Part shown: piece after piece, positions 8,265-19,764 of the stretch
How positions within the stretch are numbered: the stretch's first letter is position 1
Layout: each line of letters starts with the position of its first letter
Source: Alphaproteobacteria bacterium
GTDB lineage: Bacteria > Pseudomonadota > Alphaproteobacteria > Reyranellales > Reyranellaceae
DNA length: 64,000 bases
Direction: 5' to 3'
Assembly (NCBI GenBank): GCA_019635875.1
Contig: JAHBYP010000003.1
Span: forward strand, 248,001 to 312,000
Position numbers and translations under genes: made by a program
The notes under the pieces: model-generated
The model's database searches: none
What the model saw: the letters and a program-made list of their open reading frames with translations, nothing else
What the model was told of the DNA's origin: nothing

Positions 8265-9935
<1,671 letters not shown>

Positions 9936-9944
9936 GAGGACAGC

Positions 9945-11363
<1,419 letters not shown>

Positions 11364-11406
11364 TGAGGCCGAAAGCGCTATCCTGAGCCGTCATCGGAGG
11401 ACGACC

Positions 11407-11652
11407 ATGGACATCCGATCGCTCGATATCTCGCAGCTCACCCGCCAGGAGCAGCTCGACCTGATCGAGCGCCTGTGGGAGGCCATCGACGCCGCGGGAG
11501 GCGTGCCACCGCCGTCCGGGAACTGGCCGCAGGAGCCGGAGGCATTCCTTGACGCTCTGGAGCGCGAAGTCGAGGAGCACGAACGCGATCCCGACTCGTC
11601 ATTGCCGTGGGAGGAAGTCCGCGAAGAACTTCGCTCGAAACGCCGCACCTGA
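11407..11652 (+). CDS. Addiction-module antitoxin (partner of the following ParE-like toxin)
   Basis: An 81-residue acidic protein beginning MDIRSLDISQLTRQEQLDLIERLWEAI, the pattern of the small 'addiction module' antitoxins that accompany RelE/ParE toxins. The C-terminal part (EHERDPDSSLPWEEVREELR) is the conserved half thought to wrap the toxin. GGAGGA lies just before the ATG. A close relative is at 13419. It starts 43 bases after boxB and is likely an inserted two-gene module rather than a benzoate gene. Confidence 0.82.
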   Translation: MDIRSLDISQLTRQEQLDLIERLWEAIDAAGGVPPPSGNWPQEPEAFLDALEREVEEHERDPDSSLPWEEVREELRSKRRT

Positions 11653-11658
11653 CGTCGG

Positions 11659-12000
11659 ATGACCTATCGCCTTGTCATTCGAAGGGCCGCCCGTGCCAAC
11701 GTCGTGGGTGCGCGAACTTGGTACGGCCAAGCCTCAGATAGCGTTCGCGAGCGGTTTCTGGACAGTCTCGACCGCGCATTCGAGGCCGTGCTTGCAGCGC
11801 CTGAGCGTTGGCCGATTGCTCGCGGTCACATCCGACGCATCTCGCTTGGAGGTTTTCCCTACACGATTTACTACGCGATCCGTCGAAACGATATCGTCGT
11901 CGTCGCCGTCATGCATCACCGACGCGATCCGCTCGTCTGGCGTCGGCGTGTCGGCTTGAACGAAGCGGCTGCCCGGTATGCCGAAACGGGAGCGGCCTAG
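11659..12000 (+). CDS. RelE/ParE-type toxin
   Basis: A 113-residue basic protein. The ParE/RelE fold is supported by RTWYGQASDSVRERFLDSLDRAF, the core PERWPIARGHIRRISLGGFPYTIYYAI and the terminal VVVAVMHHRRDPLVWRRR. It follows its antitoxin by six bases and appears intact, unlike the second locus at 13651. Toxins of this group either inhibit gyrase (ParE) or cleave mRNA (RelE); the sequence looks more ParE-like. Its TAG stop shares one base with the GTG of the next gene. Confidence 0.82.
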   Translation: MTYRLVIRRAARANVVGARTWYGQASDSVRERFLDSLDRAFEAVLAAPERWPIARGHIRRISLGGFPYTIYYAIRRNDIVVVAVMHHRRDPLVWRRRVGLNEAAARYAETGAA

Positions 12001-12356
12001 TGGCTGCCGGCGGCATCTCGATCCATGTCTTCGACGTCTCGCGCGGCGTGGCCGCTTCGGGGCTGCGGGTCGAGTTGCGCGGGCCCGATGGCGGGTTGCT
12101 GGCCGATGGCGCGGTTGGCGCCAGCGGCGCGCTCGATCATCCCACCGTGCGTGGTGAAGGACTCACCGCAACTGGCGCCTACGAGGCGCTGTTCCATGTC
12201 GGCGACTGGTACCGCGCGCAAGGCATCGCCCTGCCCCGCCCGGCCTTCCTCGAGATCGTGCCCTATCGCTTTGGCGTCGCCGACCTGACGCAGCATTATC
12301 ATCTGCCGCTGAAGATGACGCCCTGGGGCTTCTCCCTTTTCCGGGGTGGTGCGTGA
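12000..12356 (+). CDS. 5-hydroxyisourate hydrolase (transthyretin-like)
   Basis: A 118-residue protein of the hydroxyisourate hydrolase family, which hydrolyses 5-hydroxyisourate in uric acid breakdown. It has the N-terminal strand HVFDVSRGVAASGLRVEL, the middle block YRAQGIALPRPAFLEIVPYRF and the C-terminal HYHLPLKMTPWGFSLFRGGA, where the family has a terminal YRGS-type tetrapeptide. The GTG at 12000 is the only start that gives a full family-length N-terminus; it overlaps the toxin stop by one base. No other purine catabolism gene is next to it, but an amidohydrolase lies at 18326. Confidence 0.9.
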   Translation: MAAGGISIHVFDVSRGVAASGLRVELRGPDGGLLADGAVGASGALDHPTVRGEGLTATGAYEALFHVGDWYRAQGIALPRPAFLEIVPYRFGVADLTQHYHLPLKMTPWGFSLFRGGA

Positions 12357-12411
12357 GGCGCGGCATGCCCATTGCTTGGTCACGCCTCGTCCAAACGCGA
12401 GGGGAGAAATC

Positions 12412-13380
12412 ATGATCGCACGCAGGCATTTCGTGGGCATGGCCGCCGGCCTGGCGCTGGCCGGCCCGGCAGCGGCGCAGGCTCCGTGGCCCAGCCGTCC
12501 GGTAAAGCTCATCGTCACCTTTCCGCCCGGCGGCGCGTCGGACGCCGCGGCGCGCGTCATCGCCGGCCCGCTGTCGGAGAAGCTCGGCCAGACGGTGATC
12601 GTCGACAACAAGCCTGGCGGCGGCACGACCATCGGCGCCAACGTCGTGCTGCAGGCCAAGGACGAGTTCCACACGCTGATGCTCAGCAACAGCGCGCCGA
12701 TCTCGATCGCGCCCTACCTGTTCGACAAGCCGCCCTACGACCCGATCAAGGATTTCGCGCATGTCGTCTATATCGGCTCGGTGGCCAACGCCTTCGTCGT
12801 GCGCCCCGCGGTGCCGGCCAAGACCATGCCGGAGCTGATCGCCTGGATCAAAGGCCAGGGCAAGGCGGTGCCCTTCGGCTCGGGCGGCCAGGGCTCGATC
12901 GGCCATATCATCGGCGAGATGTTCAAGGGCGAGCTCGGGCTCAACATGGAGCATATCGGCTATCGCGGCGCCGCGCCGATGTTCCAGGACATGATGGCCG
13001 GCCAGCTCGACTTCGCCGTGGTGACGCTCACCGAAGTGCTGCCGCTGGCCAAGGACGGCAAATTGCGCATGATCGCGCTGACCTCGACGCAGAAGGCGCC
13101 CAGCGCCCCGGATGTGCCGCTGGTCACCGATCTCGGCTACCCCAAGCTGGTGGCCGAGAACTTCGTCGGCATCTCCGCGCCGGCGGGCTTCGCCGCGGCG
13201 GCGCAGGACAAGCTCCACAAGGCGATGAGCGCGGTGCTGGGCGACGCCAAGCTGGTCGAACGCCTGAGCGATCTCGGCTTCGTCACCAAGCCGATGAGCC
13301 CGGCCGAGTTCACGGCGTTCGTCGCCAACCAGGTGAAAACTTTCCAGGCCCCGGTGAAGGCCTCGGGCGCTAAGCTGTAG
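12412..13380 (+). CDS. Bug/TctC-family periplasmic solute-binding protein
   Basis: A 322-residue exported protein with an N-terminal signal (MIARRHFVGMAAGLALAGPAAAQ). The mature start PWPSRPVKLIVTFPPGGASDAAARVIAGPLSEKLGQTVIVDNKPGGGTTIGA is the hallmark of Bug (TctC) proteins, which bind carboxylates for tripartite tricarboxylate transporters or act as orphan receptors. No TctA/TctB membrane genes are nearby, so it is an orphan copy, as is common in this family. GGGGAG precedes the ATG at 12412. A role with aromatic or urate-derived acids is possible but unproved. Confidence 0.92.
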   Translation: MIARRHFVGMAAGLALAGPAAAQAPWPSRPVKLIVTFPPGGASDAAARVIAGPLSEKLGQTVIVDNKPGGGTTIGANVVLQAKDEFHTLMLSNSAPISIAPYLFDKPPYDPIKDFAHVVYIGSVANAFVVRPAVPAKTMPELIAWIKGQGKAVPFGSGGQGSIGHIIGEMFKGELGLNMEHIGYRGAAPMFQDMMAGQLDFAVVTLTEVLPLAKDGKLRMIALTSTQKAPSAPDVPLVTDLGYPKLVAENFVGISAPAGFAAAAQDKLHKAMSAVLGDAKLVERLSDLGFVTKPMSPAEFTAFVANQVKTFQAPVKASGAKL

Positions 13381-13418
13381 AATGAAAAGATGGGGAAACG
13401 CCCAGCGGAGGAGGCAGC

Positions 13419-13649
13419 ATGGACATCCGCACCATCGATACTTCCCGTCTGACGGTGGCGGAAAGGCTCGATTTGACCGATCGGCTTTGGGCAAGCATCG
13501 AGGACGAGCGGGCTCCCGCGGCCAATGGCCAGGAACCACCCGAGCTCATCGCCGAGTTGCGTCGTCGGCTGGCGGCGCACGAGCGCGATCCATCGTCGGC
13601 GATCCCCTTGGAGGAGGCCTTCAGGCGTCTCCGTCGTCGACGAGCCTGA
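13419..13649 (+). CDS. Second addiction-module antitoxin
   Basis: A 76-residue acidic protein starting MDIRTIDTSRLTVAERLDLTDRLWASI. It shares the N-terminal MDIR-x-x-D-x-S-x-LT pattern and the AHERDPSSAIPLEEAFRRL tail with the antitoxin at 11407, so the two are paralogues. AGCGGAGGAGGC lies before the ATG. Its toxin partner (13651) carries a nonsense codon, leaving a seemingly intact antitoxin without an intact toxin. Confidence 0.78.
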   Translation: MDIRTIDTSRLTVAERLDLTDRLWASIEDERAPAANGQEPPELIAELRRRLAAHERDPSSAIPLEEAFRRLRRRRA

Positions 13650-13650
13650 G

Positions 13651-13971
13651 ATGGACATACGGATCGATCCCGCCGCACTGGGCGATACACAGGCGGCGTC
13701 GGATTGGTAGGAGGCGCACCAACCCGACCTGGGTGAAACGTTCGAGCAGCTGTTGCGGGAACGCTTCGTCGAGCTTGCGGCGTCACCTGACCGATACCCC
13801 ATCGTGGTCGACGGGCTGCGTAGAGCACGCGTAGTTGGATATCCTTGTTCGATCTACTACCGTGCGGACCGAACTACCCTCGTGATTCTCGGAGTGCATC
13901 ATCACAGCCGTCACGAGGATCGTTGGAAATCCCGCCTCGGCCTGTCCGAGGCCAAACGGGCTTTTGTCGCG
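13651..13971 (+). pseudogene. RelE/ParE-type toxin broken by one in-frame TAG
   Basis: The frame opens with ATG at 13651 (MDIRIDPAALGDTQAASDW) and hits TAG at 13708-13710. The same frame then continues with toxin-like sequence: EAHQPDLGETFEQLLRERF, DRYPIVVDGLRRARVVGYP, SIYYRADRTTLVILGVHHHSR. In the intact toxin at 11659 the equivalent residue after Trp is Tyr, so a Tyr codon most likely became TAG. There is no stop at the end of the toxin; the frame reads straight into the benzoate-CoA ligase at 13972. A rescue by readthrough is formally possible. Confidence 0.8.
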
Positions 13972-15534
<1,563 letters not shown>

Positions 15535-15548
15535 GCCGGCATCTCCGC

Positions 15549-15615
15549 TGTCATTTCGAGCGCAGCGAGGAATCCAGCGACGGCAACTGGATTCCTCGCT
15601 ACGCTCGGAATGACA
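15549..15615. repeat. Family C palindrome between the ligase and the cupin gene
   Basis: Inverted repeat with arms TGTCATTTCGAGCGCAGCGA and CGCTACGCTCGGAATGACA plus a GAATCC/GGATTC inner match. This is the only family C copy lying between two genes of the same direction; it starts 14 bases after the ligase stop and could end the ligase transcript. Confidence 0.85.
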
Positions 15616-15635
15616 GAGCAGCGAGGGAGCGGCCG

Positions 15636-16055
15636 ATGAAACCCAGGATCATGCGCGCCGGAGACCGCAAGACGTCCAAGGCGGAGGCGGCGAACTTCGT
15701 GGGATCGGTGATGTCCGATCCGGTGTGGGCGCCCGAAGGCCCGTCGAAGCTGCGCGCCTCGCGCGTCACCTTCATGCCCGGCGGCCGCACCAACTGGCAT
15801 CAGCACGCCGTCGGCCAGGTGCTCTACGTGCTGTCCGGCATCGGGCGCTACCAGCTGGAGGGCCAGCCCGTGCAGGAGATCCGGCCCGGCGACACCGTGG
15901 TGATCCCGCCCAACGCGCGGCACTGGCACGGCTCGGCGCCCGACACCATGATGTGCCATCTCGCCATGTCGGAGACCGACGAGAAAGGCCAGGCCACGAC
16001 GTGGCACGAGCCGGTGAGCGACGCCGACTACGGCAAGGCGCCGGCAACGGGGTGA
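15636..16055 (+). CDS. Cupin-domain protein
   Basis: A 139-residue single-domain cupin. Metal-binding residues are seen in PGGRTNWHQHAVGQVLYVLSG (HxH, with Gln in the usual Glu position) and in the second motif PGDTVVIPPNARHWHGSAP (His). This small-cupin group often accompanies catabolic genes and may act as an isomerase, dioxygenase or sensor. It lies in the benzoate/amidohydrolase region and ends just before a gene remnant. Its substrate is unknown. Confidence 0.85.
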   Translation: MKPRIMRAGDRKTSKAEAANFVGSVMSDPVWAPEGPSKLRASRVTFMPGGRTNWHQHAVGQVLYVLSGIGRYQLEGQPVQEIRPGDTVVIPPNARHWHGSAPDTMMCHLAMSETDEKGQATTWHEPVSDADYGKAPATG

Positions 16056-16129
16056 TGCAGCCTTCCAGGCAGGTCAATCGCGTAGCGCCATTCGCGACAG
16101 CCCTGGCCTCCAGGAATAGCGGAATTCCG

Positions 16130-16387
16130 ATGGATTTCGATCTTGTGCTGCGCGACGTGCGGTTGGTCGAGAGCAAGGCCGACCAGCCGACCACCGACAT
16201 CGGCGTCACGGACGGCCGCATCGCGGCGACCGCGCGGGCTCGGCGGCCGCGCCAGGGAAGACGTCGAAGGCGGCGGCCGGCTGGTCTGCTCGGGCTTTGT
16301 CGAGCGCTGGGTCGAATACGTGCCCGAGCCGCCCGAGACCGCAGCGGGCGAGATCCAGCGCTTCAGGTTGCGGATCCAGGCGCATGA
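16130..16387 (+). pseudogene. Chimeric remnant: amidohydrolase 5' end joined to benzoate-CoA ligase 3' end
   Basis: Positions 16130-16304 closely match the first 176 bases of the amidohydrolase gene at 18326 (only a few differences in the first 100 bases), apart from a two-base loss near 16237 (GCGCGGGCTC instead of GCGCGCGGGCTC). From about 16305 to 16372 the sequence instead matches the last codons of the benzoate-CoA ligase (compare 15460-15528; RWVEYVPE, GEIQRFRLR against RWVEYVPE, GKIQRFKLR). Before the two-base loss the join would have been in frame. It now has no sensible product and runs into the start of the following cyclase gene. Confidence 0.85.
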
Positions 16388-18207
16388 CCGAGGATACCCC
16401 GCCACCTTCGGGCTGGCCGATCGCGCGGCTGCTGCCTGCCCTCCTCCTCAGCCTGATCTTCGTGGCGATGGCCCCGGTGATCGGCATCGCCTGGTACGCC
16501 GCCGACAGCAACCAGGCCGACGCGGCGCGCGATCGCCGTCAGCTCATGCTCGATCTGATCGCGCGACGTCTGCAGACCCACCTGGAGCCCGTGCGAGCCC
16601 AGCTCGCCTACCTCAGCCAGGCCATCGAAGGCGGCGAGATCGATTTCGACAATCCCGATCAGTGGCGCAGCTTCGCCCTGGGGGCGCTTGCCGCCGCACC
16701 GCAGGCGGTCGGCTACCTGGTCTTTCCGGTGGAGGGGCAGCCGACGCTCTTCACGCGGGCCGACCGCAGCGTGCGCCCGGAGCCGCGCGAGAACGTTCCT
16801 CAGGCGGCCGATGTCATGGCGCGTGCGCGCGGCATGTCGGGACCGGGCTGGGTCGAGCCGGTCTGGTCAGACGTCGTGGGCGAGCCCATCCTTCCCATCG
16901 TCGTGCCGATCCGGGTCCGTGGCGAGTTCAGAGGATTCATCGCCGCTGCGATCGGAACCTCGGACCTGTCGCGTTTCCTCAAGGAGCTCGATATCAGCGG
17001 CGAGCGCAAGCCGTTCATCCTGGTGGGCCGCGAAAGCGTACTGGCGCATCCTCATCTCGGCGAGCAAGCGGGCAGCGCCGAGCAGCACGACCGCCGCCGG
17101 CTCTCGACTCTCGGCGAGGTGAACGATCCGGTCCTGGCCTCGATCTGGGCGCCCGACGCCAATCCGCTGCCCGGCTTCGTCGGCGCCCGGTCGGTGGCCG
17201 GGCACTGGAACTGGGTCGGCGACCGCAGCTTCGCCTGGCACTATCGCCCGATCGACGACTACGCTCCGGCCCGGCTGATCATCGGCTACCACGAAGCCGG
17301 CCGCGAAAGCGCCCGTGCCCGCTGGATCGTGCGCGGCATCCTGATCGCCGGTGGCCTGCTGATGGTGCTGACGGGCGCCGCGGCGATCCTACTCGGCAGG
17401 CGACTTGCCAACCCGATCCTGGCACTGGCCGACGCCGCGCGATCGGTCGAGCGGCTGGAACTCGACCGCGTCCCGGCACTCGCGAACAGCCGGGTGCGCG
17501 AGGTCAACCTGGCGAATCGCGCCTTCGAGCGCATGGCACGCGGCCTGCGCCTGTCCGCCACCTATCTGCCGCGCGCGCTCGTCGCGCGGCTGACCGCACG
17601 GCAGGGCGGGTTGCCGGCCAGCGAGGACCGCAGCCTCACCGTGATGTTCTGCGACCTCGAAGGCTATACGAGCTATTCGCGGGGCCGTCCCGCGGCGGAA
17701 GCAGCCGCCTATCTCAACGACCTGCTGGCGAGAGTGGGGCCGGCCATCGAGGCGTGCGGCGGCACCATTGACAAGTACATGGGTGACGGGCTGATGGCGT
17801 TCTGGGGAGCACCCGAGCCCACGACCGACCACGCCCGCGCCGCGTGCCTCGGCGCACTTGCGGTGGCGGCGGAAGTCGACGCGTTCAACCGCGAACGCCG
17901 TGCGCGCGGAGGTGTCGCCTGCCGCATGCGGATCGGCCTGCACACCGGAACGGTCATGGTGGGCAATGTCGGTTTCGCGGGCCGCATCGACTACACCGCG
18001 GTCGGCGAGGCGGTGAACGTCGCCGCCCGACTGGAGCAGTTCGGCAAGGTCGCGCCGCGATCGGCGGATGTCACCATCGTCGTCAGCGCCGCGTGCTCCG
18101 CAGCCAGCGGCGACGAGTTCCGGCGCGCGCCGCTGGACGGCAAGCCGGCCGACATCCCATCCGAGGGCGTGATGCCCCTTACTCTCCTGCTCGGTCGCTT
18201 GATGTAG
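16384..18207 (+). CDS. Membrane-bound class III adenylate/guanylate cyclase
   Basis: A 607-residue protein with a membrane helix near residues 15-37, a periplasmic sensor region of about 270 residues containing a Cache-like segment (WVEPVWSDVVGEPILPIVVPI), a second helix (GILIAGGLLMVLTGAAAILLG), a HAMP-like linker and a C-terminal class III cyclase domain. Catalytic motifs are canonical: MFCDLEGYT, the adenine-selecting lysine in DKYMGDGLMAFWG, and VGEAVNVAARLEQ. It should make cAMP in response to an external small molecule. The ATG at 16384 lies inside the end of the chimeric remnant. It differs from the cyclase at 3084 in both sensor type and active-site lysine. Confidence 0.9.
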   Translation: MTEDTPPPSGWPIARLLPALLLSLIFVAMAPVIGIAWYAADSNQADAARDRRQLMLDLIARRLQTHLEPVRAQLAYLSQAIEGGEIDFDNPDQWRSFALGALAAAPQAVGYLVFPVEGQPTLFTRADRSVRPEPRENVPQAADVMARARGMSGPGWVEPVWSDVVGEPILPIVVPIRVRGEFRGFIAAAIGTSDLSRFLKELDISGERKPFILVGRESVLAHPHLGEQAGSAEQHDRRRLSTLGEVNDPVLASIWAPDANPLPGFVGARSVAGHWNWVGDRSFAWHYRPIDDYAPARLIIGYHEAGRESARARWIVRGILIAGGLLMVLTGAAAILLGRRLANPILALADAARSVERLELDRVPALANSRVREVNLANRAFERMARGLRLSATYLPRALVARLTARQGGLPASEDRSLTVMFCDLEGYTSYSRGRPAAEAAAYLNDLLARVGPAIEACGGTIDKYMGDGLMAFWGAPEPTTDHARAACLGALAVAAEVDAFNRERRARGGVACRMRIGLHTGTVMVGNVGFAGRIDYTAVGEAVNVAARLEQFGKVAPRSADVTIVVSAACSAASGDEFRRAPLDGKPADIPSEGVMPLTLLLGRLM

Positions 18208-18325
18208 CCTGGCAGATCGCCCGAGGCACCGACCACCAGCTCGCTCACCTGTCGGCAAACTTCCTACAAAAGCGGTGCGATCTGGTGCAGCATCCCTGCC
18301 GCCTTCAATAAGAGCGGCGCTTCCG

Positions 18326-19567
18326 ATGAATTTCGATCTTGTGCTGCGCGACGTGCGGCTGGCCGAGAGCAAGGCCGACCAGCCGACCACCGACATCGGC
18401 GTCACGGACGGCCGCATCGCGGCGATCGCGCGCGGGCTCGGCGGCCGCGCCGGGGAAGTGGTCGAGGGCGGCGGCAGGCTGGTCTGCTCGGGCTTTGTCG
18501 ACACCCACATCCATCTCGACAAGTCGTGCATTCTCGCGCGTTGCGAATGCTCGGGCGGGCGCCATCCGCATCGCGCGATGGAGCGCGTGTCGGCGGTCAA
18601 GCACAGCTTCACCGTCGAGGATGTGATCGAGCGCGCCTCGGGCACCATCGAGAAGTGCATCGGCCACGGCACCACGCGCATGCGAACCCATGTCGAGGTC
18701 GATCCCAAGGTCGGCCTGCGCGGCTTCGACGGCGTGAAGACGCTGATCGACCGGTACAAGTGGGCGATCGACCTCGAGATCTGCGTCATGCCCCAGGAAG
18801 GCCTGACCAACAATCCCGGCACCGACGAGCTGATGCTCGCCGCGCTGCAGAACGGCGCCACAATCGTCGGCGCGGCACCGAACTACGACACCGATCGCGC
18901 GGCGCAGATCCGTCGCGTCTTCGAGATGGCGCGCGAATTCGACGTCGACATCGACATGCATCTCGACAGCGGCGCCTCGGCCGAGGAACTCGACACCCTG
19001 CTGGTCTGCGATCTCACCGAGAAGCACCGATGGGGCGGCCGTGTCGCCGTCGGCCATGTCGGCAAGCTCTCGACCATGCCGCAGAAGGATCTCGACAGGG
19101 TCGCCAGGCGCATGGCCGATACCGGCGTGGCCGCCACCGTGCTGACGGCGACCGATCTCTATCTCGGCGGCCGCCATACCGACCACAACGTGCCGCGCAA
19201 CGTGGTCGACCTCAATCGTCTCACCGAGCTCGGTGTCACCTGCTCGGTGGGCTCCAACAGCATCCTCAACCCGTTCACGCCCTTCGGCGATGGCCAGCTG
19301 CTGCGCCAGATCAACATGCAGGCGATCGTCACCGCGCGCGGCAACGACGACGAGGTCAAGGCGCTGTGGGACATGACCACCTCGGCCGCGGCGCGGCTCA
19401 TGCGCCAGGACGACTATGGCATCGCCGTCGGCAATCCGGCCGATCTCGTGATGCTCGACGCGAGCGATGCCGTCACGGCGCTGCGCACCGTCGCGCCCGT
19501 GCTGGCCGCCTTCAAGCGCGGCCGCCGCACCGTGACGCGCGAACCCGTGCGATTGCACAGGCCGTAG
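18326..19567 (+). CDS. Cytosine-deaminase-like amidohydrolase
   Basis: A 413-residue metal-dependent hydrolase. The first metal motif is VDTHIHLDKS (near residue 60), followed by the HVEVDPK region, HLDSGAS, the VGHVGKLS His and the TDHNVPRNV / ATDLYLGG Asp region. This layout matches cytosine deaminase and N-isopropylammelide aminohydrolase relatives, which remove an amino group from a ring or ring-like substrate. The exact substrate is unknown. The ATG at 18326 is fixed by the near-identical duplicate start at 16130. It converges on putA, with repeats between them. Confidence 0.87.
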   Translation: MNFDLVLRDVRLAESKADQPTTDIGVTDGRIAAIARGLGGRAGEVVEGGGRLVCSGFVDTHIHLDKSCILARCECSGGRHPHRAMERVSAVKHSFTVEDVIERASGTIEKCIGHGTTRMRTHVEVDPKVGLRGFDGVKTLIDRYKWAIDLEICVMPQEGLTNNPGTDELMLAALQNGATIVGAAPNYDTDRAAQIRRVFEMAREFDVDIDMHLDSGASAEELDTLLVCDLTEKHRWGGRVAVGHVGKLSTMPQKDLDRVARRMADTGVAATVLTATDLYLGGRHTDHNVPRNVVDLNRLTELGVTCSVGSNSILNPFTPFGDGQLLRQINMQAIVTARGNDDEVKALWDMTTSAAARLMRQDDYGIAVGNPADLVMLDASDAVTALRTVAPVLAAFKRGRRTVTREPVRLHRP

Positions 19568-19580
19568 GAACAGACAGTTG

Positions 19581-19604
19581 CTGTCATCCCGAGCGTAGCG
19601 AGGG
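19581..19604. repeat. Half of a family C palindrome
   Basis: Only the left arm TGTCATCCCGAGCGTAGCGA is present. The right arm is missing and a family B element follows at once, so this copy was probably truncated when the family B element arrived. Confidence 0.7.
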
Positions 19605-19606
19605 TC

Positions 19607-19763
19607 TTCCTTCTCCCCGCGCAGGCGGGGAGAAGGTGCCGAGCGCCAGCGAGGCGGATGAGGGGCTTCCTCGCGCAACGACAGATGCCGTTGCCGTCGA
19701 GACATCGCCAAGCCCCTCATCCGCCCTTCGGGCACCTTCTCCCCGCCTGCGCGGGGAGAAGGG
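19607..19763. repeat. Family B palindromic element at a convergent junction
   Basis: Ends are CTTCTCCCCGCGCAGGCGGG and GCCTGCGCGGGGAGAAGG, with inner arms GAGGCGGATGAGGGGCTTCC and GCCCCTCATCCGCCC. The same unit is nested inside the composite repeat at 2816-3064. It abuts the putA stop codon (19765-19767) and may act as a terminator for putA and for the converging amidohydrolase gene. Confidence 0.85.
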
Positions 19764-19764
19764 T

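Noticed and set aside
13753-13971. Benzoate-CoA ligase starting at TTG 13753
   Set aside because: The extra 73 residues are toxin sequence (HHHSRHEDRW etc.); the ligase family begins near 13972. A fused product is listed as a finding but not taken as the annotation.
16143-17771. 542-codon frame overlapping the second cyclase
   Set aside because: Only its first part has meaning, as the frameshifted chimeric remnant; after that it is a shadow of the cyclase gene.
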